DNA from: Cristatella mucedo
Taxonomy: Eukaryota; Bryozoa; Phylactolaemata; Cristatellidae
Reading direction: 5' to 3'
Assembly: GCA_009760855.2 (NCBI GenBank)
Contig: WPIO01000110.1
Location: 1,027,501 to 1,091,500 of the forward strand
Length of the DNA stretch: 64,000 bases
Shown: positions 10,459 through 22,287 of the stretch, piece after piece
Numbering within the stretch: position 1 is the stretch's first letter
Layout of the letters: every line of letters begins with the position of its first letter
Notes under the pieces: generated by a model
The model's database searches: none
The model's input: the letters and a program-made list of their open reading frames with translations, nothing else
What the model was told of the DNA's origin: nothing
Translations under genes and position numbers: made by a program

Positions 10459-12586
10459 CTAGTGGAGCACTATAGCTGCAAACAGTGCTTGGAGTCCCAG
10501 AAGCCAGCAAGGCACCGAGTTCTTCGAAGCAGCGGACTGCGCAGCAGCCCGAACCGTCGCCGCTGTTGATGCTCCCACAGTCACCGCCGTCGTCTGTGGC
10601 GACATAGATGCTGCCGTCGTCGGCGACGAAGGTGCGACAGTCATATTTGCTGCAATTACGTCTGTGGTTAGCGTCGCAGGTGCAACTAATGTTGATGGGC
10701 CAGGGCCAGGTGTTAACGGCCGTTCAGTTGAGGCCGCATTCATATGCGAGTTTCCGACTACCGTTTCAGACCCGAATCCAGTCGTGGCAGTCGTGGCAGG
10801 TGAGGCCAAAATCGATGGATATGGTGCGGGTGTTGTTGGCGGCCCAGATGCAGCGGTCTTAATCTGAGAAGGCACAGGTGAAGTCACCGGCAACGATATG
10901 GAAGTTAGTGACAGCCAAGACGCGGCTGTTGTATTCGTCAAGGTGGCGGCAATCGAAGATATCGCAGATGCCACATTTGTCAGCGAGACACGCGCAGCTG
11001 TTGTAGAGGGACCGGGTGAAGTGGTTGTCGCAGAACCAGGTGCAAAAGTGGCAGACCGATAAGGTACCGAGGTCGTTAGTACTGAGGCCGCCCAAGTCAC
11101 TGGGGCCGAAACAGTGGTAGTCTGCGATGCAGGAGTAGCTGTCGTAGCCAATATTGTCGCAGGCATCGTGACTGGACCAGTTGCAGCTGTGGCTGGCAAT
11201 CCGCGAGCAGCAGTCGTCACCGTTAGGGGTGCAGATGATAGCGAAGACACGACCGCTGTCACTGAGCCACTTGCAGCCACTGTCGGCAGACCAGGTGCGG
11301 CCGTCGTTACAGACCCATATGCCCCAGTAGCAGGCAGAGCAGGTGCAGCCGTCGTTATTGAAATTGAGGCCACCGTAGTCATCTGGCCAGGACCATTGTT
11401 GGTCAGCTGCGCAGGAGCGGCCGTCGTGGCCGATTCTGTCGCAGGCATCGTCACTCGGCCAGGTGCAGCTGTGGTTGGCGATCCGCGAGCGGTAGTCGTC
11501 ACCGTTCCAGGTGCAGACGTCATCGCCGTCCACCATGTGGAAACTGATACCTGACCAGATGTAACTGTTGCATTTGCCAAGGTTAGGGCCATCACCAACA
11601 GCGCAGACACGGCCGTTGTCACTGAGCCACTGGTAGCCACTGTCGCCAGACCTGGTGCGGCCGTTGTTGCAGGCCCATATACTCCAGTAGCAGGCGGAGA
11701 AGGTGAAGTCGTCGTTACCGGCCCAGGTGTGGCCGCTTCGGCACGCCCAGCTGGAGCCGTCGTCACCAGGCCAGGAGTACCCGTCATGGGCAAGCCTCCA
11801 GCTGTTGTTATTGCAGATGCACGTTGGATCGTCGGCCATGAAGCGGACGTTGGCAGAGGCCAAGTTGCGGTCGTCGCATCGATCGCAGGTGCAGCCACTG
11901 TCGACGCTGGAAATGTTATAGTTGTTAATGTTGGCGCCACAAGTGCCACCGTCGTCGTCAGAGTTCCCGGTGTGGCCGTCGTTGCCTGCTCTAGTGCTGC
12001 CGCAGTCTTCGGTTGCCAAGTCGCGGGGATCGTCAACAGCTCTTGTACGGATGTCGTTGTCACAGCAGGTGCGGTAGTCGTCACCGTCGCGGGCGTGACC
12101 GTCGTCGGTGGATTAAGTGCGGCTGTGGCTAGAGGCCAGGGTGCAGTCGCAGCGGGCACGGCAAGAGTCGATGCCGAGGAGGGAGCGGTGGCGATGGCGG
12201 TGGTGGGCAGCGCCGGTGTCGCACTGTTGCAGAGAGAGCTCGCGCAGTAGCAGTCGATCTGTTCTACGGTTTGAGGCGGCGGCAATCCATTCGTAATGTT
12301 CGAGCAGCCGAGCGTTTGCGACGGGTCGTATGCGCATCCACGGTAGTACCAGATTCCTAAGTGAACGGTGAAGAGACAGGGAGACAGGCTTTGCGCCTCG
12401 GTGACGGCAGCTGCCGCCAGCACGACGCCGCTGGACAGCATGCCTCTCGCACTGCGGCTCTCGTACCTCCGCTCGAATCACTTTTTTTCCTGCTGTAGCA
12501 AGGGCTTCCGTTTGCACAGGGATCGATCTGCTGAACGGCAGAGACGAAGGGATCGGCACAGTCATTGCATGAGTAGCACTGGATCA
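10459..12586 (-). CDS. Ly6/uPAR-domain protein with mucin-like stalk and GPI-type tail (5' end not identified)
   Basis: A 3' acceptor (CCTCTTTTCAG) at 12587 opens the N-terminal half of a three-finger domain: IQCYSCNDCADPF, then further Cys in IDPC and GSPC. The second half lies in another frame: SLSPC, WYYRGCAYDP, TLGCSN, and the terminal DCYCASSLCN that ends Ly6 domains. A 56-nt stretch (12466-12411) with GT...AG ends joins the two frames in phase 1; an indel is the alternative. Then come about 570 residues of Thr/Ala/Pro/Val/Ser, expected to be heavily O-glycosylated, with an internal duplication. The protein ends in a hydrophobic tail (VPCWLLGLQALFAAIVLH) and TAG at 10459, as in GPI-anchored proteins. 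Likely an extracellular, membrane-tethered protein; ligand unknown. The signal-peptide exon should lie above 12,600. More than 600 open codons argue for a functional gene. Confidence 0.75.
11122..11694 (-). repeat. Internal duplication in the mucin-like stalk
   Basis: Two diverged blocks of the stalk resemble each other. The first is at about 11,694-11,403 (starting PATGVYGPATTAAPGLAT). The second is at about 11,334-11,122 (starting PATGAYGSVTTAAPGLPT). Both continue through a SGSVT segment, an ARG segment and VTMPAT, so the stalk grew by segmental duplication. Confidence 0.7.
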
Positions 12587-12599
12587 CTGAAAAGAGGTG

Positions 12600-13900
12600 A
12601 AATTATTTGATGAGTCTGACTTGGCGGTCATAGCCCGCTCAGATACGATTGCATTGGGCTACACAAGGACCAAGAACAGGCTTGACCAAACAGTCCACCA
12701 GCCATTCGCGTCATAATGTCATAACTCGGAGGTCGTTCTACCTTATGTCGCTGAGCGCGTTGGACAGGCAGCGATTTGACTAAGCTCGATCGCTTGAGCA
12801 TTACCGGAGCTCGACTTCACCTCGTGGATTCCTGACGAAATCTGATAAACTACAGTTCAACTACGGATTCTTTAGCGCTTACCAACTGCGAGCTGCAGTC
12901 GCAAGGGAGTGGAGTCAAGGACTAAGCAAACATCCAAAAAGCGGCGCAGCCAGAGGTATTGCATGCAGCGTGCTTCAGTCGTTTCCACAGCAACAATGTT
13001 CACAACCAGTGAATATTTTGTTTTAGAAATATTGCATTAGTCCGATATTAGATAGGAGGGAAGCGACTTCTAATTTCACAGGGAGTGATGGCTTCCTGTT
13101 CTGTGACACAGCGAGGCGAAGTAATAAATCACTTTTGTCTTAAGCGTCAAACTGTACCATAACCTTTGCTATCCCATAATAATGTTTGCGTTTCCATTTG
13201 CAAATTGGCAGTGTAGCAGAAGCCATTTCGCGGTAATTGTGCGGCCATTAGGTGGCCGTTACGCCTGTGACTTTGAGTCGCAAGCATAGCTACCCCGGTG
13301 ACCAGATCCGCGTACCCGGCGTACGTCTTAAGCCGGTCGGCCTAGGTAGGGGATGCATTCATGAGCTGTCAGCCACCGAATCCTTTCAACCCATCTGATT
13401 AAATAGCGGCGCAGCTAGAACTTGGCCGAGTAATGTGTTAAATACTTGATTCAACAGCAATGTTCTTATGCAGGAAGTATTTTTTTAGAAATATTTCATG
13501 TTAGATATTAAGAAGTAGGACAGTTGATATCATATTATGTTGAGACTTTAAATTTGTTTTCAAAAATTTTACCACTATATTCGAAGGAGCACTAGAAGCT
13601 TATAGAAGCCAGAGTTATACGCCACAAGTGGCAGCTGATTCTAAATCACGGGTTCTGCGAGGTTAATCTTGACTATTTTTATTTTAGTTTTCTCACAGCT
13701 TTAAAAAGACGAACAAAAAATTTCACAATAACAATATTATCTTTTGAAAATACTTTTCGGCAGTGCCACTTTAGTTGGCAGAGCTTAGTCCCTGCTCGTG
13801 TCTGGACATATCGCTTACGCGGAAATGAATCTAAAAGACGGCGTATTTTGCTACTACCAGTGTAGCAAGAGCCGACACAATTTCAGAAACCAATAAAGGG
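12600..13900. other. Upstream flank or first intron of the Ly6/mucin gene
   Basis: The missing signal-peptide exon should lie here or further right. I could not identify it. The stretch from about 12,900 to 13,900 becomes AT-rich and unstructured. Confidence 0.4.
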
Positions 13901-13904
<4 letters not shown>

Positions 13905-13964
<60 letters not shown>

Positions 13965-13969
13965 TATAA
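13905..13969. repeat. (TA)n microsatellite
   Basis: About 65 nt of TA repeat with one TG interruption. Confidence 0.95.
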
Positions 13970-14549
13970 AGGGCAATATGGCTGACAACTACGGATCAAT
14001 CTGAGACAGCGGGACGTACACTAGAACTAAAGATAGTACATATATTCGAAAATGCACAAGTATGTTAATACAAAACGCATTACAGTATACATTGTCTGGA
14101 TTACCACGTGCATACCGGCGTTTTGCGACAGAACTGCTGAAGCAAGTGCAGATAAGACCAGTGAACAGGTGAATCCGTGAGCAGCTTTCATTCATAAAAA
14201 TCTGCAAAAAAAATGTGTAACGTCCACAGCGAATCTGCGAAAGTCTGTCAAAGGTTGCTCTGCAAGAGTGACAGGATTCCTTGAACATTCTTACAATTTA
14301 ATAACGAGCCTAAATGCAACCTAACGACACACAAAAGTACTACTGACCTCAAATTGTCCTTTGGAAGCGAAAGCTTCCGGAAGCTAGCCTCGCTCTGGTC
14401 TAGGCTTTGAATATGCTATAGATGACAATGGCCGGTCGTTGAACTCGCGCGCAACCAGCACACAACGAGTTAGACCATTTTATATTTGACTTTGGCTAAC
14501 GCCACCTAGGGAAACTGGTACGCAATTGGACAATGAGAAGAAACGGTAA

Positions 14550-14830
14550 TAATAAAAATAATAGTGATGTACTTGATAAAGCGCCCTCCGAGAAAAGAAA
14601 AAAAGTCCTTGCTGATTTAACAACCTCTTTTTGTATAGCGGCAGAAGAGCCTTTACGGCAATCAACAACGCTTGTAGTGGCGATAAAGGATCGCCCACCA
14701 TAAAATTCGAACCTAAGACCTCGGGGTCGATGTCATGAAAGTAACCGCCTTACCTAGTGAGCCATCACGGCTCACCAACTCAATCTCTTTCTAGGCACTT
14801 TTACGTTTGCTGCAAAGAGAAACGTGATTG
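14550..14830 (-). mobile_element. LINE A 3' tail with a nested SINE
   Basis: The minus-strand LINE A tail begins at the AATAATAGTGATG run (TTGATAAAGCGCCCTCCGAGA, to 14,594). It resumes at about 14,777 (ACTCAATCTCTTTCTAGGCA). Between them sits a SINE in the same orientation, 14,600-14,775. Confidence 0.8.
14600..14776 (-). mobile_element. tRNA-derived SINE (nested)
   Basis: Family body GCGGCAGAAGAGCCTTTACGG and the tRNA-like head with GCCATCACGGCTCACC. An A-rich end, AAAGAAAAAAAG on plus, adjoins the LINE sequence. Confidence 0.85.
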
Positions 14831-15059
14831 AATGGCGAGTAATATCTGCTTCAACATTCGTCTTGTTTGTTTTCGACAAAAGTGTCTATCCTTTTCAACC
14901 GCGCTCGTATAATGGAAAAGGGACCACATGCGGCGAGATCCTAACGCTTTACGACACGCGGCATGGTGTATCGGAAATTAATACGGCTTCCAGTTAACGC
15001 GGCAGGAGGTGAATAACTAGCTTTCATAAATTTCCAAAGTCATTGGAGATAAAAAGGCC

Positions 15060-15135
15060 TACTTGATAACTTACTTAATCTTTAATTAATTAATTAATTA
15101 AATAATTTTAATTAATTAATTTATTAAATTGATAT
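15060..15135. repeat. TTAA-rich low-complexity tract
   Basis: Repeated TTAATTAATTAA motifs, partly palindromic. Confidence 0.8.
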
Positions 15136-15139
15136 CAGG

Positions 15140-16960
15140 TTAAGATAAAAGGGCCTACGTCAAGTTATGTTCTACAAAGCCCGCTACCTGATGAATGCCA
15201 CTTGAAGCAAAAAATGTCACGCAACTTTGCGCGACGAGGAATCCTTCGGTAAAACTGCCGTAAAAATGAGAACATGCCTTGAATATGAGCTACCGTAGGA
15301 ATTAGTTTAATAAGCGGTAACGCTAGTAGCTACGCTTCTGGATAAGATTGTCTGACCCAAGAGAGTTTTTGGAAAGTCAAAGCCCAGCCTAGCTTCGAAT
15401 ATATAAGCCAACCTTTCTAGTTCATACATGTTTAAAGCGTGGGTGTTTGCGTTTGTAATAATACGAAAGGCAATCTGCAAGCGTAGCGTAGCGGGTAGAC
15501 CCTTTTTCGTCTGAACTGTCAGACGCACCTCCGCCTCCGCCACCAGCGTCAGCCCACTCAGCCCACGGCAGCTGCTAGTGCACTTACACCGGCCCTCGTA
15601 GTGCGATAGTAGCCCTCCTATTGTCCGACGCGTTCGTGTGTCTACTTGATTATTTGTGTCTCCATATTGTACGCGTCTCCCATAGGAAACCCCGACGAAC
15701 GAAGCGATGGTTTAGCCGCGTAATGATGGCATATATCTAATTGTCACGAGTAAATTAGCAATTCTCCCACTAGCGTATATCTGAATTTCTACAACATAGT
15801 AGGCATAAAATATTCTTGGCGATGTGCCAGCCGAATTCACTTTCGATATACAATAGAGCTCTAATAAAACGTGGCAAACTAGCCGCAGTCACGCATTCAA
15901 TCAATCAGAATTATCCAGCATTTTGCTCAGCGGGAGGACAGCGTTTTGGTATCCCCATCTTGCGTAAGGTCAATAGCGGATATTATCTCCTCTGGTCTCT
16001 GATCTCGGTAGATGTAATCTTTACAACTTGGCAGAAAATTGCAATTAAAGAAACAATCATATACTTTGTTACTGCAGTGCGATTCGGACCAGCGCCTAGA
16101 TAGAAATTTAAAGCTACCGCTGTAATCTCTTCGTTCGGCACCAAAAACTAGCTAGTCTCGCTAGCTCCCTCAATCAGTGGGAGCACTTAATCGCTTACAT
16201 CAAGATCGCGGGAACATTCTGTCTGGAAGCGAAATATATTTGCCACTCTATCTCACCAAAGACTGCCTTAGATCATTCTGTTTTGAAGTAAAACTGATGA
16301 CGTCCTTGAAAAATCTTTTGATATACCCGAGACCTGGCTGAAATATACTAACTAATCGACTCGTAATAAGACTAAGACTGGTGTTATTTTGGAACTTTTC
16401 AGATTTAATTCTGAGATCTGGCGCTGGTTCCGTCTTAGTCCTTCGAAACTCTATAAAATTTGTTTGATGATAAGGCCAAACCTCACGAAAAATATCCTTT
16501 TGGGACTTTATTCATTGTGTCAATTTCCACAAAGGATATTAGTAAACATTTTTCGTTAGATCATTGCTTACCTTATTGTTTCAGCAGTATGTGTTCTCTT
16601 CGGGTATCTAAATTCCTTTAAATCCTGAAAATTCGTAGAATTGCCATTACAAATTTCCGGCATAAAACAGCTGGTAAATCCGTTTAATTCATCCTAAATT
16701 CAACCTACGCTAACAGGTTAAAATACAGAACACGACGCAATCATATTTTCTTGATTAATTCGCGTTTATGCCCGCTCTCAGATGCCACACAGGTCTACAG
16801 AAGACGTTAAGCTAGCAGCGACTACAATATGTTTGTAGGCTTCAAGAACTTATACGGAATCAGGATTGACTCGATGATCGATATGTGTACGAAGCCTAAT
16901 ATTAGTTCCTGCCAATTCTTTAATCTATCCAGGCCGTGTCTGTAAGGATACATGGTAAAA
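15140..16960. other. Long AT-rich stretch without recognised gene
   Basis: One 78-codon minus-strand frame (15543-15307) has a protein-like composition (LRLQIAFRIITNANTHAL, ELERLAYIFEARLGFDFP) but I recognise no family and see no splice partners. It could be a repeat-derived peptide. Confidence 0.3.
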
Positions 16961-16964
16961 TTGA

Positions 16965-17135
16965 ATAAAACAGCTGATTTAACTGCCTCATTTCTCATTT
17001 GCAGAAGCTGCAGAAGAAGCTTTGACAGCTGTGTCGCCAGCGCTCGCAGCAGTAGGCAATATAGGATCACCCACTGCAGGAATCGAACCCATAACTTGGG
17101 TAGTATAGAGTTAGTGTCTTACTCGCTGAGTCCTG
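16965..17135 (-). mobile_element. tRNA-derived SINE, diverged
   Basis: Shares AGCTGATTTAACTGCCTCAT, the body and a B-box-like GCAGGAATCGAACCC on plus; more mutated than other copies. Confidence 0.6.
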
Positions 17136-17509
17136 AACCCAGGATTTCCTATCAAACTCTTCATTCACCTTTCCCAGTTCCACATCAATGACCTCTTCCA
17201 AGAATTCCCCTACTGACTCAGTCCCGAAGTTCATTAAACAGTCTAAGAAGGCCAATAGAAGGTTTTAAGACCCCATAAATACTCGCCTCCAAACAAAGTC
17301 AGCATTCAAGAACGAAAACTTAAGTAACCTCCACCTAGTTTACCAAAATACTATTGCTATTCAAAAACCTAAGTGAGTTTTTGCGAGCACATCTAAATTC
17401 CTACGGCACAAAATAAAACACACGTAGAAAGTGAATTCTGGTTGCGATCTATTTGTGACTAGACACTACCCAGAGATGTTACTAGTGTCAGCGTGCACGT
17501 ACCTAGCAA

Positions 17510-17580
17510 GCAAATGCAAAGTGCCTTGAAATAGATTGAGTTCTCTGAGGGCGCTATAATAAATGTATTATTATTATTAG
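17510..17580 (+). mobile_element. LINE A terminal hairpin and tail
   Basis: Only the last ~70 nt survive: GCAAAGTGCCTTGAAATAGA, TTCTCTGAGGGCGC and TATTATTATTA. Confidence 0.7.
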
Positions 17581-18009
17581 TCACGATGGATAACTGACTC
17601 GTAGCCGTCCGCTGCAAGCTTTGCAGGATCTCTGTATATCGGCTCACGACCATTGACAAACCAAGTTATGCTAGAGCGTATTCAGTCAAACGTGTCTACC
17701 TGCGCACTTCTGTGGCCTAAGTCCTACTCATAGCCCTATAGACGGCATGCCATTTGACCATTGCATGTCCTATCAGTAGTCTCACGTGACTAGTGATGGC
17801 ACTGCTCTTCAGCCGCTTGCATACTAAATAAGGCTCACTTTTTAAGCGATGTTGTCGCACTTCAAATGTTTGCCTGTCTTACCTGGCTGAGACATTTCTG
17901 AGCTTAGATATAAATTGTCAGTCGTTCTCCAAAGAAGCTGAAGTATTGGCAACCTTGAAATATATTGCTTGTGCTCTCAGTCTACAATATTTATGAGTCA
18001 CTATCTTGC

Positions 18010-18200
18010 CGATTTATAAATGTTCCTATCGTCTTCTGGAACTCTGCAAAGTCAAAAAGACGTTAAGATTGCTAGACCGGAAAATTGGCTTTGCGAGATT
18101 TAAGCTGCCCAGTGCCGCTTTCGCGGGACGGACGTAACCGACACACTGAATCTCGAGCAGCAGCAAGAAAATGAGAAACGCAGCTTGTAAAGGAGAATAA
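18010..18200 (-). mobile_element. LINE family B 3' fragment (diverged)
   Basis: Reverse strand resembles the family B end: the ACTTTGCAGAGTTCCAG segment and an Arg-rich C-terminal coding relic. Weak match. Confidence 0.4.
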
Positions 18201-18302
18201 CCGTGCTCAAGCAAGTGACGTGTGATTGGCTGAGAAACACCGGCGTACATGCTACATAGCCAGATCTTTAGCTATCGCTAGAGCTTGCTAGCTGACCCAG
18301 TG

Positions 18303-18372
18303 CAATAATAATAATAATAATGCACTTGATAAAGCGCCCTCAGAGAACTTAATCTCTTTCTAGGCGCTTCGA
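18303..18372 (-). mobile_element. LINE A terminal hairpin and (ATT)n tail
   Basis: AATAATAATAATAATAATGC, then TTGATAAAGCGCCCTCAGAG and TCTTTCTAGGCGCTTC: an extremely 5'-truncated copy. Confidence 0.8.
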
Positions 18373-18519
18373 TGACTAAAAGGAACCGATGCTTCGCGTT
18401 CTGGGTTAATGACCTTAGGCTTGCTTATTCGCTCGCTAATTAGGCTGCCACTAAGCCACCAGGAAGAGGCCTTCCCTTTGATGAGAAATAAAACGCCGGA
18501 GATAGCGGAAGCGCGGAGT

Positions 18520-19480
18520 TTAATTTTTGAGGCGTGGGCCCAAAAGGTTGCTGTTTCGGAGCGCCGTCGTCAGCGAAGCTTGTTTCAGCAGCCGATTGCA
18601 CACAACTGTCTGGTGCGTCTGGGAGCGAGCAGGTTGCAGCGGAGATGCTGCGGTGGCACGCGGCGGGCTATTTCTCCACTATTTCTTCCTCACTCCAACC
18701 GCTGGCCGCGCGAGGAGCCCGTGTCGGCTGCTTGTCGAGGGGCAGCCCTCTGCGGGCGGCGGCTGCCAGCCAGGTCAAGGCCACGGACGCCTCCGTCGTT
18801 TTTGTGTCGCTGCGGGCCTCGACGGGAACAAAGCTCGAGATCCTCTCGGGTTCTAGAGCCGCAAGTTCTAGAGCCGGTTGAGCAGCTGTGCGTAGCGCGC
18901 CGCCGCAGCTGCGCGACCTTCGGCCGGCGACCTTCAGCCCTGCAGCCGACCCTCGACGTTGCTCCAGCTCGAAAGGGGTTGCGCCTGAGAGCGCTTGCCC
19001 CTTCGCGTGCAGACGACGGTGGCCCCGCCCATCGTCAGTGTCCAACCTCTTCTTTGCTTTCCGCTGGTGGCTCCGGCGTGTCTCCGGGCCTGCACTTCCG
19101 GGCCTGCACTTCCGGGCCTGCACGGCCGCTCGTCGGAGCAGCAGGGGCGGACCACTTGCGCAGCGATAACGCCAGCGATCGGCCGTTGCGTGGGATTGGG
19201 CCGTGCTTTGATGCTGTCTCCCCTCTTAAAGTCACTCGTCCCTTTTTGTCGACAGCATAATTGCGGTGCTCTTGACTAGGCGGCTATCTTTAAAGCCTTT
19301 ACACGCATGACAGCCCGTCTGAAATCGGGTGCCGTAATTCGCGCGACGTCGCTCTCGTCTGCGGAAGGAGCTGCCGAAGCTCTTTCCGGTGCAGTCACGT
19401 GAAGCTGCGAGCTCAGTGCGTTCGTTGCACGCGCGTGTCAGGTTCGGGCTGTGGACTGTTTTCGTGAGTTTTTTAAACTG
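18520..19480. promoter_or_regulatory. CpG-rich, promoter-like block
   Basis: About 1 kb of high GC with frequent CpG in an otherwise AT-leaning region. Overlapping long frames exist on both strands (a 283-codon plus frame and a 151-codon minus frame), which is what GC-rich, stop-poor sequence gives by chance. None shows a domain. ETS-like ACTTCCGG sites occur in tandem at 19,092-19,118. Could be the promoter or first exon of a gene whose body I cannot identify. Confidence 0.4.
19088..19128. repeat. 14-bp tandem repeat with ETS-like sites
   Basis: Unit GGGCCTGCACTTCC, close to three copies. The junction creates ACTTCCGG (reverse CCGGAAGT), the core of ETS-family sites. Confidence 0.75.
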
Positions 19481-19489
19481 TCTGGGAGG

Positions 19490-21190
19490 CAGCACAAGCT
19501 GCAGTCCTCACCGCCGTAGAAGGATGACTGCTAGCGAAAGAATTTGAGGACGCATTTTAAGGTTGCATCTCTCAAACGATGCAGGCTGGGACGGCGCTGC
19601 GTGCACCTCGCAGACTCAGAACATTTCGCCACATTTCTTCTATGAAGGAAGCGAGAGCATGGGTGACAAACACAGTAGTGACGTAGCACCGACGTGGCTA
19701 TAGTCGGTCGCATGACCGGTGCATACCGGCTGCAGAGCCAGCCGTCTCCGTGTCAGGCGCGTCAGTCTCCGGGTCAGTCTGATCTCAGATCTCGCCGCTC
19801 GCATTTCTCGTCGAACGAACTTCGTACCTCGCGTGTCCTGGTAAACGGACTTTTTGCTTTGACAGCCGTCGGCGGCTTCAACAGCCCATTACGAATCATT
19901 TTGAGTATGATTTGTACAGGGTATTTATGCTATTATAGTAATACTTAATTTGTAAAATAACATAATAACAAAATTACATAATTATAATATTACATAATTT
20001 GCAAAATAACAATTAGTACAGAGTATTATTTGAGTATGACAGATTACAGAGCACCAAGAGACCTTTGTAATTCAGGACAGATGGAAAGGAAGTCCTCAAG
20101 TCGGGGGCATGAAAGGTGAAGATGTCGTTGCCTAAGAGTTATGTAAGCGTGAGGTGCGCAGTCAATGGCCGACAGAACAAAAGCTTCAGTCGCACAGAAT
20201 CTTTAAATGAAAAAGAGAGTGGTAAAGCTAGCTAGTTTCTGACAGGAGCCGAGTCTTATAATTGTACGTAATGTTAGCTTCAGCAGCCAAAGCGGTGAGA
20301 CATACATGACAGTCACGGCACTGCGGTAGAAACTGTGAGCGGGTGGCCGATGTAATACGAATTTTTTAATTTAAAAATCTACCAATTAAGTTAATTGGAC
20401 TCTAAGAATTCGCGTTGTTTTTTTCCTAGAGTTTGTGTGTAGTCTTTCTGAATTTTTTTTTATTGAGGCCGAGGACAGTTATTTGCTGACGGATCAGCAT
20501 CAAAGCTGTAGGGTAGATGTTTTTATATCCTTATAACCTATTTAACGTAAAGTCTCCAAGCAAGATGGCCAATAGATAAATAAATTCCGTAAAGCTTCTA
20601 ATTATATCTTAAGTGCAAAATTATATTCCAATATGCCTTGTAGCTGCATACTAAACTTAGTCCGGTACTAGAGAATTGTCAGATTGTCTTATGCGATTAT
20701 AATAACTAAACGAGAAAATAGTTCAGAAGGTGCAATTAATTGAGTATGGTTAAACACAATCTTGCTATGGGTGACTTTAGATACTCTTTTTCTTTCAGTT
20801 TTTGGCTGTAGAAATATTTTATTTTCTATATGCTATAGCATAGTAAAGTCCAAAGGATGTGGCGAAGCCCAGTGGAGCAGGGGGTGTATCCCCCAGTCGA
20901 GTGTGACCAGGGGGCGCCAGCTGACAAATCACCCCTCCCACGCTAACACCGCGAGAGATGGCCAGCATAGAAAATGTGAACGACCGTAGGCTGCGGTCCA
21001 GAACTTCGTCGAGAGCACTTAGTTCGTTCAGGAAATAACAGCAGCAGTAGCTTCTGCTAGCCATGTCAGAGGCGACACGAACGCCGAGCCCTTTTCCACC
21101 TTCGTTACTGTCCAGTTGATCTCTTAATATCTAGGGTCAACCATAAAGCGCTCCCAAATGTCCAACAGTCAATTGAGACTATTTGGAAAC
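19490..21190. other. AT-rich intergenic stretch
   Basis: Contains imperfect ATAACATAATAACA-type repeats (19,945-20,040) and no supported exon. Confidence 0.4.
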
Positions 21191-21213
21191 CAGTATCCGC
21201 TGTAACTCCGCGA

Positions 21214-21540
21214 AATGTTCGCCACATCACCCACTGCCGACCAAGAACTCGTCATCGTCAGCTCTGACAGTGCCAACGAAACCGCCGAAGAAGTGACCGA
21301 CATACTCGAAAAGTGGAGCTGGCGCTCATTCTGCAAAACCGGAAGCTCTCACTGCGCATATCGCACCGGAACGACACCAGCGACAACCTGAAGGGACTGG
21401 GCGTGCGCACAGCAAAAGTGCTGGACCGCAGTCAGCTCGATTGCCTGAACCAGCGTAGCCAGGTCAAGGTGACGAATTAGGGGATGCCTTTAGCTACGTC
21501 ATCCAAAGGGTGCGCACGACGACATCGATCTAAATGCTAG
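21214..21540 (+). pseudogene. Decayed coding relic of unknown family
   Basis: An ATG at 21214 opens 58 codons (MFATSPTADQELVIVSSDS, then AEEVTDILEKW). A neighbouring frame continues ELALILQNRKLSLRIS, NLKGLGVRTAKVLDRSQLD, to TAG at about 21,480, and a third frame then reads GDAFSYVIQRVRTTTSI. Composition looks like real protein broken by small indels. I do not recognise the family. It may belong with the hAT-like relic further right. Confidence 0.3.
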
Positions 21541-22287
21541 GTCGAGAGAGAAATGCCACTTCGACTTGCCGATGCCTTTCATCGGAATGTGCATCGGATG
21601 GAGGCGTGTGCCCAAGCCAGAAATTGCACGCAGTCAGGCGTCATATTCAGCCATCGAGCGGCTGCAGGCGTGTAAGTGGCTGCAGGATTTCTGCGTCACT
21701 GAGAATATTTTTACTTCACTCCGCGCTTCCTTTCTCCTTCCTCTCGGGGCTCGGACCAGTTGACAACGGGAACTTTTAGAGCTGAGAGAAGGTCGGCAGC
21801 ATAGATTGCAAACTTCTCGCCCATTGAAGTAGCCAAAAGTCGCAACTTTACAAGGCGATGTACAAGGCCCGGCCATTGACAAGTTGAACAAGGGGCTCAC
21901 ACAATTGCAGAAAGTATGGTATTAAGAAACAGATTATCAGCATGATCAAACGCGAGCTGAAAATTAAGCTCTCTCGTCAGGATTGGACGACACACTACGA
22001 CTCCTAATGAGCCGAGACACTGACCCCGCCGAGGTCATGACGATCCGGTCGATTCGCACGACCTCGGCCACCTCCTCGGGCGCCGCATGTCCATCTGCGA
22101 GCGAGACCTCGAGCTTGCCGCCATTGCGCTGTAGAAGACCCACAGGATGCCAAAGCGACACTCTCCAGCACTCAGAGTGTTCAGGCGCTCTCGCGAACCT
22201 ACCTGGTTGCTAAGCGTCTCGGCGACGAGATGGGCGAGGCTTATCGCTGCGTTGTAGCGGACGAGACTCGCGATGAGAGCAAGAAGC

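Noticed and set aside
10608..12250. Open frames antisense to or out of frame with the Ly6/mucin gene (up to 386 codons)
   Set aside because: Shadow frames of a low-complexity GC-rich coding region; no domains.
15307..15543. Small minus-strand gene
   Set aside because: 78 codons with plausible composition but no family, start context or partner exon; kept only as a note.
18409..19260. 283-codon plus-strand frame
   Set aside because: GC-rich, Arg/Ala/Ser-rich, overlapped by other frames on both strands, no domain or splice support.
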